From positions 1 through 44,356 of the forward strand of contig JAGZGB010000004.1 in NCBI GenBank assembly GCA_018367495.1: a stretch of 44,356 nucleotides of DNA. Direction: 5' to 3'. Positions 1 to 6,802 of this stretch are shown here, in pieces. Position numbers and translations under genes: made by a program. This DNA is from Veillonella sp. (GTDB lineage: Bacteria > Bacillota_C > Negativicutes > Veillonellales > Veillonellaceae). The notes beneath the pieces are model-generated. The model worked only from the letters and a program-made list of their open reading frames with translations. It made no database searches and had not been told where the DNA came from. How positions within the stretch are numbered: position 1 is the stretch's first letter; each line of letters starts with the position of its first letter.

Positions 1-198
1 CTTACATTTTCTACGGTCGGTGGTAAAAGCACATCAGTCACAATTAGTGCTCCTCGTGCTGGAATTACTTTACAAGATGCTAAAACAGCGGCTAATGCGC
101 TAGTAGCAAATAAAGTAATTTTAGGTTCTGGTGATGCAGAACTAGCTGCATTTACTACGGCTCGAGAAGTAACAACTCAAACAACTGAATTGCAATAA
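1..198 (+). CDS. DUF2922 family protein, C-terminal part (5' end outside window)
   Basis: An open frame enters from the left edge and stops at TAA 196-198, giving 65 residues that begin LTFSTVGGKSTSVTISAPRA and end TTQTTELQ. The pattern (an amphipathic strand with GGK, then a 'SAPR..IT..DAKTAANALVANKVI' helix, then a short tail with repeated Thr) matches the small DUF2922 proteins of Firmicutes, which are usually about 70 residues. Most of the protein is therefore present and only a few N-terminal residues are missing. DUF2922 proteins have no established biochemical function and often sit beside DUF1659 proteins; that neighbour would be outside the window. A hairpin terminator follows directly. 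The family call rests on pattern recognition only. Confidence 0.6.
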   Translation, partial: LTFSTVGGKSTSVTISAPRAGITLQDAKTAANALVANKVILGSGDAELAAFTTAREVTTQTTELQ

Positions 199-217
199 TC
201 GCATACAGTTAAATAGC

Positions 218-254
218 AAAAAAGGCTTTCATCGGTGGTGAGGGCCTTTTTATT
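218..254 (+). terminator. Intrinsic terminator after the DUF2922 gene
   Basis: AAAAAGGC (from about 218) pairs with GCCTTTTT (244-251) around an 18-nt loop and is followed by T-rich sequence. It closes the first transcription unit. Confidence 0.65.
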
Positions 255-361
255 ATGGTAAAATATAAGGTATATCGAATAGGTATGGTAATAATGAAAA
301 TATTATGCCCAAAAAACTGGACATAATGGAGCCCATATGGGGATTAAAAAGGGGTAAAAAA

Positions 362-949
362 GTGGAATATATTATTTCGTTTATGGAAACTTATGGCTAC
401 GTGGCTATGTTTATTGCTATGGTTCTGGAAAATGCTAATATTCCAATTCCTAGTGAGATTGTTCTTGGCTTTGCAGGATATTTGATTGCTCAAGGGATAT
501 TTGATTTACATATGACCATGGTTGTAGGAATACTGGCAGGTATTGTAGGATCTATCCTCTCCTACTGGATGGGTGAGCACGGCGGGCGTCCACTTCTTTT
601 GAAATATGGTAAATACATATTCTTTAATGAACATAAATTTGAACTTGCGGAAAAAATGTTTAATAAATACGGAGGAGCAGCGGTATTTTTTGGGCGCTTA
701 TTGCCAGGCGTTCGCACATTTATCTCCTTCCCGGCTGGCATGGCTCGGTATCCTATGTGGCATTTTGTTATTTGGACTGTTTTAGGCACGATTCCTTGGA
801 CAATTTTTCTTGTTTATCTCGGTAAAGTTCTTGGTGAAAATTGGAAGGATCTTATCCAATATAATCATGAGTTTTTGGTTGTTATGATTGTTGTATTCGT
901 TATTATAGCTGTAGTGTTGGGCTTTAAATACTATCGCAATCGCCGATAA
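362..949 (+). CDS. DedA family membrane protein
   Basis: A 195-residue polytopic protein of the DedA (SNARE-associated/VTT) family. Family hallmarks are visible: ENANIPIPSE near residue 25, the glycine-rich GILAGIVGSILSYWMGEHGG segment around residues 60-80, and GRLLPGVRTFISFPAGMARY around 125-145. There are hydrophobic segments at both ends and a basic C-terminus (KYYRNRR). DedA proteins are linked to membrane homeostasis and undecaprenyl-phosphate or phospholipid translocation; which applies here cannot be told. Start choice: GTG 362 follows AAGGGG at a 6-7 nt spacing and puts the first helix at the N-terminus. In-frame ATGs at 305 and 326 would add 12-19 residues without a good ribosome site. 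The glycosyltransferase starts 10 nt downstream, so the two are probably cotranscribed. Confidence 0.85.
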   Translation: MEYIISFMETYGYVAMFIAMVLENANIPIPSEIVLGFAGYLIAQGIFDLHMTMVVGILAGIVGSILSYWMGEHGGRPLLLKYGKYIFFNEHKFELAEKMFNKYGGAAVFFGRLLPGVRTFISFPAGMARYPMWHFVIWTVLGTIPWTIFLVYLGKVLGENWKDLIQYNHEFLVVMIVVFVIIAVVLGFKYYRNRR

Positions 950-959
950 GGAGGCCCAT

Positions 960-2588
960 ATGAAATTTTCACGATTAACGCCAATCGTATTTATCATATT
1001 TCTTGTTTTTTATTTATTTGGCAATAATATATTGCCTGTTACTGATCCTGTTGAATCTAACTATGCATTAACCGCTAAAGAAATGGTTCTATCAGGAGAT
1101 TGGTTATCTCCTCAAATTTACGGTACCTATTGGTACGATAAACCAATTATGATTTACTGGCTCATTGCTATTGGGTTTAAAATTTTTGGTATTGCCGATT
1201 GGGTGGTTCGTCTGCCAAGTGCCTTCTTTGGTGCTTTATCTGTGGCGACTATGTATCAATCGACGCGTACTATCAGTGGCAAGTGGGCTCTGGGTCTAAT
1301 AGGAGCATCTGTACTCGGTACATCTCTCATGTTCTGGACTGTAGCACATGGTGTTATTACGGACATGGTACTGCTCTATACGACGATTATGGTCATGGTT
1401 TATTCCTATAAAGGTATGGTAGAACAAAAACCATATGCTATGATTGTGGCCTATGTTTTTGCGGCTCTTGGGGTACTAACTAAAGGGCCTGTTGCCTTGG
1501 TCTTGCCGGGAATGATTTTACTCGTTTTTGCGGGGCTTAATCGTTCTTTGCCTATGTTGAAAGCTATCTTTGATTGGCGTGGCATTCTTGCTTTTTGCGT
1601 AGTTTGCTTGCCATGGTATGTATATATGTATAGCGTTCATGGTCAAGATTTCATCAATGGCTTTTTAGGGCTTCACAATATAACGCGTGCAACGCAATCT
1701 GAGCATCCAGAAGATAATGTGTGGTGGTATTACATAGCAATCTTTTTAGGTGCTTCTATGCCGTGGACAGGGGCTGTTATATACGGTATTATTGATGGAT
1801 TTAAACAACGTCATACAGGTTTTATCTATAATATGACGTGGGGCGTGGGCATTTTGCTATTCTATACTCTGATGGCTACAAAATACCCTTTATATACATT
1901 TGTAAGCTTAGTTCCATTCAGTGCTATCGGCGCGATGGGCGTTATGAAGATTATACGTAAAGGTAAATCTAGAGCTCTCAAATGGGTTATTATGGGGCCT
2001 ACGTTACTCTTATGGATTGCTTACGTAGGAGGATCATTTTTTGCACCGTGGGGGTTCTATTTCTTGCTCTATGTTGTAGTAGTTGCAGCAGTACTCCTTT
2101 TGTTCCATGCATGGTATACAAAAAAAGGATATCGCCTTGTTAGTATAATTGTTCTTGGTACTATGGTTATTTCTTCCATCGTTGTTGTGGAAGGTTTAGA
2201 GCCGTTTATAAAACAACGTAGTAATATCGATGTAGTGCCAGTAGTAGATTCTTATGATGGTGATATATATTACTATAATGGGTACAGTACCTCTGCTGTA
2301 TACTATACAGGTCATAAGATTATTAAAATCAACGGAGATGAAAGTCGTTGGGATGATAGAGATAAAATTAAAAAACGTAGTGCTGAATGGTCAAAGAAAT
2401 ATCTTATGGAACAAGTTAATGAAGAGGAATTTAACAAAGTTATTACATCTGGTAAATCTGTGATGTTGATCGTTCCAAAAGGAGAAATTAAGCATTTCCG
2501 TCAATCCTCTATTTATCCAAATGTATCTGAATCTAGTGAAGCTGGCACATCTGAAGTATATATATTAAATAAAAAGACTTTATTTTAA
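960..2588 (+). CDS. GT39/ArnT-like membrane glycosyltransferase
   Basis: A 542-residue protein with about ten or more membrane segments and a C-terminal extracytoplasmic domain from about residue 420. The N-terminal loop reads TDPVESNYALTAKEMVLSGD, with the acidic D-x-E motif typical of the first periplasmic loop of protein mannosyltransferase/ArnT-type GT-C enzymes, then YWYDKPIMIYWLIAIGFKIF and VVRLPSAFFG, both conserved in this family. Such enzymes move sugars from polyprenyl-phosphate carriers to lipid A, proteins or polysaccharide on the outer face of the inner membrane. The acceptor cannot be predicted; lipid A or surface glycan modification would fit a diderm cell. ATG 960 is preceded by AAGGAGGCCCAT, an ideal ribosome site. 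Transcription probably comes from the dedA promoter and ends at the terminator at 2641. Confidence 0.85.
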   Translation: MKFSRLTPIVFIIFLVFYLFGNNILPVTDPVESNYALTAKEMVLSGDWLSPQIYGTYWYDKPIMIYWLIAIGFKIFGIADWVVRLPSAFFGALSVATMYQSTRTISGKWALGLIGASVLGTSLMFWTVAHGVITDMVLLYTTIMVMVYSYKGMVEQKPYAMIVAYVFAALGVLTKGPVALVLPGMILLVFAGLNRSLPMLKAIFDWRGILAFCVVCLPWYVYMYSVHGQDFINGFLGLHNITRATQSEHPEDNVWWYYIAIFLGASMPWTGAVIYGIIDGFKQRHTGFIYNMTWGVGILLFYTLMATKYPLYTFVSLVPFSAIGAMGVMKIIRKGKSRALKWVIMGPTLLLWIAYVGGSFFAPWGFYFLLYVVVVAAVLLLFHAWYTKKGYRLVSIIVLGTMVISSIVVVEGLEPFIKQRSNIDVVPVVDSYDGDIYYYNGYSTSAVYYTGHKIIKINGDESRWDDRDKIKKRSAEWSKKYLMEQVNEEEFNKVITSGKSVMLIVPKGEIKHFRQSSIYPNVSESSEAGTSEVYILNKKTLF

Positions 2589-2640
2589 GTGAATATGTAC
2601 ATCATATTTAAAATAAATACATATTAGCAAATTTGAGAGA

Positions 2641-2675
2641 TAGGTAGTATCCAATGGATACTACCTATTTTTTGT
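2641..2675 (+). terminator. Strong intrinsic terminator after the glycosyltransferase
   Basis: A perfect 12-bp stem TAGGTAGTATCC / GGATACTACCTA (2641-2652 and 2656-2667) with a 3-nt loop AAT is followed by a T run. The rest of 2589-2963 holds only A+T-rich sequence up to the promoter at 2811. Confidence 0.93.
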
Positions 2676-2810
2676 ATTTAAAGATTGAAAGATTGTTTGG
2701 TGAATAAATTAAACTTAAAGCATCAAACTCATTTTTCTGAGGCTATGAATTTAACTATATTGACACTTTTCGTACTTAAATAATAATACCTACAATATTA
2801 CTGTGCTTTA

Positions 2811-2839
2811 TTGACAGAATTAATACATATTGATATAGT
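2811..2839 (+). promoter_or_regulatory. Sigma-A type promoter of the ABC transporter operon
   Basis: TTGACA at 2811-2816, a 17-nt spacer and TATAGT at 2834-2839. This is a near-consensus housekeeping promoter with an expected start near 2846, about 118 nt before the first gene. Confidence 0.75.
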
Positions 2840-2845
2840 AGGTTA

Positions 2846-2963
2846 TAAATAAGTTTAAAAACGAGGTGTTCTAAAACCATATTTCATCTAGGCTTTAGAA
2901 AGTTGCGGAAAATGACATGTGTCAAAAACGCCCCTTGTTGTGAGGTAGAAAGAGGGGGAAGTC
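2846..2963 (+). promoter_or_regulatory. Long 5' leader of the ABC operon, possible RNA switch
   Basis: The predicted leader is about 118 nt and contains several pairings. TTCTAAA 2869-2875 pairs with TTTAGAA 2894-2900. TGAC/GTCA at 2913-2924 forms a tiny hairpin. CCCCT 2931-2935 can pair with AGGGG 2953-2957, which is the ribosome site of the first gene (AGAGGGGGAAGTC before ATG 2964). The last pairing would hide the start site and suggests control of translation. I cannot match the leader to a known riboswitch class with confidence: it has no thiamine, FMN, cobalamin or guanidine-I core that I recognise. Confidence 0.35.
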
Positions 2964-3917
2964 ATGAAGAAAATATGGTATCTAATCATTGCGGTGGTCC
3001 TCTTGGTTATCGGTGGAATAGTATATGGCTATCATGAACACAATAAACCAAAAACGGCCCAAGAATTAAAGACGGTACGCATAGCCTATTTGCCAATTAC
3101 GCATGCATTGCCAGTATTTGCTACAAAAGAATTAGAAACAGCGGATGGTCCTGTTCATGTAGAGCTTGTTAAATACGGTTCCTGGCCAGAGCTTATGGAT
3201 GCATTAAATACAGGTAAGGTAGATGCTGCATCGGTTCTTGTTGAACTTGGTGTAAAGGCTCGTGAACAAGGTATTGATGTTCGTGCTGCTGCATTGGGTC
3301 ATACAGAAGGTAATATCATTGTAGTAAATAATGATATTAATTCTGTACAAGACTTAAAAGGCAAATCATTTGCTATTCCGCATAAACAATCAACTCAAAA
3401 AGTTCTTGTGGATTGCATGCTTGAGAATGCTGGTCTAAGTGAAAAAGATGTGCAAGTCGTTGAAATGAGTCCTCCTGAAATGCCATCAGCATTAGCAGTA
3501 GGACAAATTGCTGGGTATAGTGTAGCTGAACCATTTGGATCTCTTGCATTAGAGATGGGAAATGGCAAGCTCTTTGAAGACCCTGACCACCTTTGGCATG
3601 ATAATATTTGTTGTGCTCTTGTGTTTAATGGTCAATTTGTCGATGAACATCATGATTTAGCAAAAGCTTTCACCAAAGCTTATCTTGATGCAGGTAAATA
3701 TTTAGATGAGCATCCAGAGGCACAAAAAGAGATTTCTTTAAAATATATGAAGTTTAAGGATCCTGTTATCGAACGCTCTTTACAAGTGATTGGGTTCAGT
3801 GATTTAGCTCTTACAGAGGACCGTTATAATGCGCTCGTGCATCATATGACGCATATTGATTTAATCAAAAAAGTACCGACTTATTCAGAGTTTGTAGATA
3901 CATCGTTGTTACCATAG
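2964..3917 (+). CDS. NitT/TauT-type ABC transporter substrate-binding protein
   Basis: A 317-residue periplasmic binding protein of the NMT1/THI5-like (SsuA/TauA/NrtA) class. Residues 4-24 form a hydrophobic N-terminal segment; the binding fold starts at about 37 with VRIAYLPITHALPVFATKE. VKYGSWPELMDALNTGKVDA and VLVELGVKAREQG are the usual first-lobe elements, DLKGKSFAIPHKQSTQ begins the second lobe, and ALAVGQIAGYSVAEPFG is the typical 'EP' loop. No lipobox cysteine follows the hydrophobic segment, so it is either a signal-peptidase I substrate or stays anchored by its N-terminus. Substrates in this class include sulfonates, nitrate, thiamine precursors and purines; the sequence does not single one out. 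Permease and ATPase genes follow with 10- and 11-nt gaps. Confidence 0.85.
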   Translation: MKKIWYLIIAVVLLVIGGIVYGYHEHNKPKTAQELKTVRIAYLPITHALPVFATKELETADGPVHVELVKYGSWPELMDALNTGKVDAASVLVELGVKAREQGIDVRAAALGHTEGNIIVVNNDINSVQDLKGKSFAIPHKQSTQKVLVDCMLENAGLSEKDVQVVEMSPPEMPSALAVGQIAGYSVAEPFGSLALEMGNGKLFEDPDHLWHDNICCALVFNGQFVDEHHDLAKAFTKAYLDAGKYLDEHPEAQKEISLKYMKFKDPVIERSLQVIGFSDLALTEDRYNALVHHMTHIDLIKKVPTYSEFVDTSLLP

Positions 3918-3927
3918 GAGGGGGACC

Positions 3928-4680
3928 ATGAAGAAATATACATATGTGCCGGGCTCATTCATCGCGGCATGGCTAATTTGGGAATTAATTGTTCGCCTTG
4001 GTGGATTTAACGAAGCTTTATTTCCAACGCCATATAAGGTGTTACTTGGATTTGGAGAGCTTATAGGCGATGGCGTTCTGTTTAAAGATATTGCAGATAG
4101 TTTAGTTCGTTTCTTTATCGGTTATATTATTTCTGTTGGGGCAGGCGTATTTTTAGGCCTTATCTTAGGTTGGTACAAAGGAATTTGGAACTACATCAAT
4201 CCTATCGTTCAAGTTATTAGACCTATCTCTCCAGTAGCGTGGTTGCCGTTCATCGTTCTATTCTTTGGTATCGGTCAAGCGCCGGCCATAGTTATCATCT
4301 TTATTGCAGCCTTCTTCCCTGTGTTGTTATCTACAGTGTCCGCTATTCAAAATATTGACCCTGTATATATTAAGGTGGCGCGTAACTTTGGTATTAAACA
4401 ACCAGAACTGCTATTTAAAATCGTATTGCCAGCCGTATTCCCTGGTATTGCGTCTGGTCTTCATATTGCACTTGGTACAGCGTGGATCTTCTTGGTAACA
4501 GGGGAAATGGTAGGTTCTCAAACAGGCCTTGGCTTCCTTATTATCGATATGAGAAATAACTTGCGTAATGATCTCTTGATGGTAGCTATCTTGACCATCG
4601 GTTTTGTTGGACTTTTACTCGATTGGGGCGTGTCCCTCATTGAAAAATGGATTTATAAACGTTGGGGTATTGAGAAATAG
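3928..4680 (+). CDS. ABC transporter permease (SsuC/TauC family)
   Basis: A 250-residue integral membrane protein with about six helices. It begins with SFIAAWLIWELIVRLGGFNE and LFPTPYKVL, standard for SsuC/TauC/ThiX-type permeases. The cytoplasmic coupling (EAA) loop is visible around residues 150-172: ARNFGIKQPELLFKIVLPAV followed by FPGIASG, where the 'LP' and 'G' positions contact the ATPase. RPISPVAWLPFIVLFFGIG at about 92-110 is also family-typical. It should form the homodimeric channel of the importer with the flanking binding protein and ATPase. ATG 3928 is preceded by TAGGAGGGGGACC, and the ATPase gene starts 11 nt after its stop. Confidence 0.9.
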   Translation: MKKYTYVPGSFIAAWLIWELIVRLGGFNEALFPTPYKVLLGFGELIGDGVLFKDIADSLVRFFIGYIISVGAGVFLGLILGWYKGIWNYINPIVQVIRPISPVAWLPFIVLFFGIGQAPAIVIIFIAAFFPVLLSTVSAIQNIDPVYIKVARNFGIKQPELLFKIVLPAVFPGIASGLHIALGTAWIFLVTGEMVGSQTGLGFLIIDMRNNLRNDLLMVAILTIGFVGLLLDWGVSLIEKWIYKRWGIEK

Positions 4681-4691
4681 GAGGTGGCCTC

Positions 4692-5465
4692 ATGGGTTAC
4701 ATTTCGGTGCGCAATGCACACAAGGAATTTATGAAAGATGGGGAACCTCTCACCATTCTTGAAGATATTAATTTAGACATTGAAAAGGGCGAGTTTATTT
4801 GTCTCTTAGGCCCTTCTGGTTCTGGTAAAAGCACCTTATTAAACGCTATGGCGGGTTTTGAGCTTGTTACATCTGGCTCTATTACCATAGATGGTGAAGA
4901 GGTAAAAGCACCGCAACTTAGATATGTAACGGTATTCCAAAACTATGGTTTGTTACCGTGGCGTACGGTAGAAAGTAATATCGAGTTAGGTCTTGAAAGT
5001 AAAAAAGTGCCTAAGGAAGAGCGCCCTGCTATCATCGACAAATATGTGAAAATGGTAGGCCTTGACCATGCTCGTAATCGCTATCCGGCGGAGTTGTCTG
5101 GTGGTATGCAACAACGGGTGTCCATTGCTCGTGCATTGGCGGTTGATCCAGATATTATCTTCATGGACGAACCACTCGGTGCTCTTGATGCGTTGACACG
5201 TATCAGCCTGCAAGATGAAATCTCTCGTATTTGCCGCGAAGAAGGTAAGACGGTTGTATTCGTTACCCACGATATTGAAGAAGCCGTAGTTTTAGCGGAC
5301 CGAGTTGTCGTACTAGCGGCAAATCCAGGTCGTGTACAAACGATTATCCCTGTAAATATCATAGATAGAACAGACCGTACATCGCCAAACTTTGTTAGTA
5401 TACGTAACCACATCTTTGAACAATTCCAATTAGCAAAAGAAGACAAAATCGAGTTCTATATTTAG
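4692..5465 (+). CDS. ABC transporter ATP-binding protein (SsuB/TauB family)
   Basis: A 257-residue ATPase with all nucleotide-binding motifs: Walker A GPSGSGKST (about 40-48), Q-loop VFQNYGLLPWRTV (about 80-92), signature LSGGMQQRVSIARAL (about 137-151), Walker B DIIFMDEPLGALDA (about 156-169) and switch histidine VFVTHDIEEAV (about 190-200). 'NYGLLPW' after the Q-loop glutamine is characteristic of NitT/TauT importers. The C-terminal tail of about 50 residues is of usual length. It energises uptake by the permease encoded just upstream. ATG 4692 follows AGGAGGTGGCCTC. A strong terminator begins 18 nt after the stop, so this is the last gene of a three-gene operon. Confidence 0.92.
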   Translation: MGYISVRNAHKEFMKDGEPLTILEDINLDIEKGEFICLLGPSGSGKSTLLNAMAGFELVTSGSITIDGEEVKAPQLRYVTVFQNYGLLPWRTVESNIELGLESKKVPKEERPAIIDKYVKMVGLDHARNRYPAELSGGMQQRVSIARALAVDPDIIFMDEPLGALDALTRISLQDEISRICREEGKTVVFVTHDIEEAVVLADRVVVLAANPGRVQTIIPVNIIDRTDRTSPNFVSIRNHIFEQFQLAKEDKIEFYI

Positions 5466-5483
5466 TTATATACATATCAAAAG

Positions 5484-5523
5484 AAACCACCTAGGGACTG
5501 CGACATACCTAGGTGGTTTTTAT
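5484..5523 (+). terminator. Intrinsic terminator of the ABC operon
   Basis: AAACCACCTAGG (5484-5495) pairs perfectly with CCTAGGTGGTTT (5508-5519) around a 12-nt loop, followed by T-rich sequence. Confidence 0.93.
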
Positions 5524-5603
5524 ATTCTTATGCAATTCGTGTAATTATAATGTATAGTAGATATATATCGGTAATAATGTATGAAATTTAAATTGGAGGC
5601 TGT

Positions 5604-6395
5604 ATGTCTTTATTTGAGTTAGAGAAGACCTTGTCTTTTGATGAATATATAGCGTCCTTTGATGCAGAGCGAGTAGAGAAGGTGCGCAGTTTTGTAGATT
5701 GGCTTGCTCGGTATCAAGGCAGTCTTATCCATAATCCGTGGGGTGAGGTAAATCCTGATTTAGAAATCGTTACAGACGGTTTTGATGCGGCCCAAGTTCG
5801 TCGAGATAATTTACTCGCCTATTTATTGCCGCGCTTAGGTCGAGCTAAGATCTTTGTGGTGGCTGAGGCTGTAGGATACCAAGGAGGACGATTCACAGGT
5901 ATTGCCATAACTTGTGAAAGAATGCTATTAGATAAGCACAAAACCATTCGTGCGAAGGATGTAACGCCTATTCAGTTGGAACGTACTAGTTCACCTACTA
6001 GCTCTTTATTAAAAGGAACACAGCAAAAGGATGGCTTTAACGAACCTACAGACACTGTGGTATGGAGTGCTATCGTAGAAAAAGGTATCGATCCCTATGA
6101 CACGTTGCTGTGGAATATATTCCCGTACCATCCCCATAAGGATGGAAATCCATTGACGAATCGCACGCCTACGGATAAAGAACAACAAGTAGGCTGGGAA
6201 TATACAAAACGATTGTTAGACTTACATCGTGAGTTAGGCGGTATAGAACCTCTTGTATTAGCAGTAGGACAAAAGTCCGCTGATACAATGGGTCGATTTG
6301 GTCTGTCTGCCATTGGTTTGCGCCATCCTGCAAATGGCGGAGCTAATCTATATCGCCAAGGGTTTGCTGAGGCCGTAAATACATACTTAAAATAG
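5604..6395 (+). CDS. Uracil-DNA glycosylase superfamily protein
   Basis: A 263-residue protein of the uracil-DNA glycosylase fold. The active-site motif 1 region appears as VAEAVGYQGGRFTGIAIT at about 85-103, corresponding to the 'GE.PG..E...G.PF.G' element of family 4/5 enzymes but diverged. TLLWNIFPYHPHKDG (about 168-182) corresponds to the family's 'N..P..P' element. Motif 2 appears as LRHPANGGANLYRQGF near residue 242 (H-P-x-N). Enzymes of this superfamily remove deaminated or damaged bases from DNA. The altered motif 1 and the absence of the cysteine pattern that binds Fe-S in families 4/5 leave substrate and activity open. ATG 5604 follows TTGGAGGCTGT. It sits alone between two terminators. 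Confidence 0.7.
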   Translation: MSLFELEKTLSFDEYIASFDAERVEKVRSFVDWLARYQGSLIHNPWGEVNPDLEIVTDGFDAAQVRRDNLLAYLLPRLGRAKIFVVAEAVGYQGGRFTGIAITCERMLLDKHKTIRAKDVTPIQLERTSSPTSSLLKGTQQKDGFNEPTDTVVWSAIVEKGIDPYDTLLWNIFPYHPHKDGNPLTNRTPTDKEQQVGWEYTKRLLDLHRELGGIEPLVLAVGQKSADTMGRFGLSAIGLRHPANGGANLYRQGFAEAVNTYLK

Positions 6396-6426
6396 TTTGA
6401 TTTCTATGCAGGATGATAATAAATAG

Positions 6427-6473
6427 AATAGCATTAACATGGGGATTCGCCTCTTTTGTTAACGCTATTTTTA
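6427..6473 (+). terminator. Intrinsic terminator after the UDG-like gene
   Basis: AATAGCATTAAC (6427-6438) pairs with GTTAACGCTATT (6458-6469) with one mismatch and a 19-nt loop, followed by TTTA. Confidence 0.75.
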
Positions 6474-6489
6474 TGTTACAATAACAGTA

Positions 6490-6633
6490 ATGTATGAAAG
6501 CGAGGCTTTCATCAAAATCGATCGGATTATATTGCAACGTTCATTAGATTGGAATGAAAAGAACGTACCCGTCGCGGCTGACATGTCTAATGATAGCAAT
6601 ATACTCATTTGCTATGGCAAATGGTCACAATAA
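6490..6633 (+). CDS. Possible small protein of 47 residues
   Basis: A short frame runs from ATG 6490 to TAA 6631-6633. It starts MYESEAFIKIDRII and ends NDSNILICYGKWSQ, with a mixed, protein-like composition and no low complexity. I recognise no family. Against it, there is no ribosome site in front of the ATG, and the same DNA holds three hairpins (ATGAAAGC/GCTTTCAT at 6494-6512; an ACGTT...AACGT stem around 6537-6567; ATAGCAA/TTGCTAT at 6593-6615), so it could instead be part of a structured leader upstream of RNase J. A weak promoter, TTGTTA then TACAAT at 6477-6482 with only 15 nt between, lies just upstream. Confidence 0.3.
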   Translation: MYESEAFIKIDRIILQRSLDWNEKNVPVAADMSNDSNILICYGKWSQ

Positions 6634-6650
6634 CACTAGGAACGGCAAAA

Positions 6651-6707
6651 ATTGATAGCGCATTTTTGCGCCCATTTGACGAGACGCTAGTATTTTAGCG
6701 CCTTTTT
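6651..6707 (+). promoter_or_regulatory. Paired hairpins ending in a terminator, upstream of RNase J
   Basis: GCGCA/TGCGC at 6658-6671 forms one hairpin. CGCTA 6685-6689 and TAGCG 6696-6700 form a second, followed by CCTTTTTC, which looks like a short intrinsic terminator. TAGCG at 6656-6660 could alternatively pair with CGCTA 6685-6689 and break the second hairpin. The layout is compatible with termination of an upstream transcript or with attenuation of rnj. From 6634 to 6748 nothing else is visible except weak ribosome-site-like sequence. Confidence 0.4.
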
Positions 6708-6802
6708 CTTTGTGTGGCCTCCATAGCATAGATCAATTCAAGTGATAGGTGAGAAAAGAAACTATGTTAAATAAAATAATGAATAAAATTTTAGGAGGAA
6801 CT

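Noticed and set aside
2846..2963. Definite guanidine-III riboswitch
   Set aside because: Only the ACGAGGTG stretch and one paired arm resemble it; the expected second helix and downstream conserved bases are not convincing.
6490..6748. T-box, 6S RNA, SRP RNA or tmRNA upstream of rnj
   Set aside because: No T-box antiterminator sequence, SRP GGAA loop or paired 5'/3' ends typical of 6S are visible, so only a generic structured leader or small ORF is claimed.
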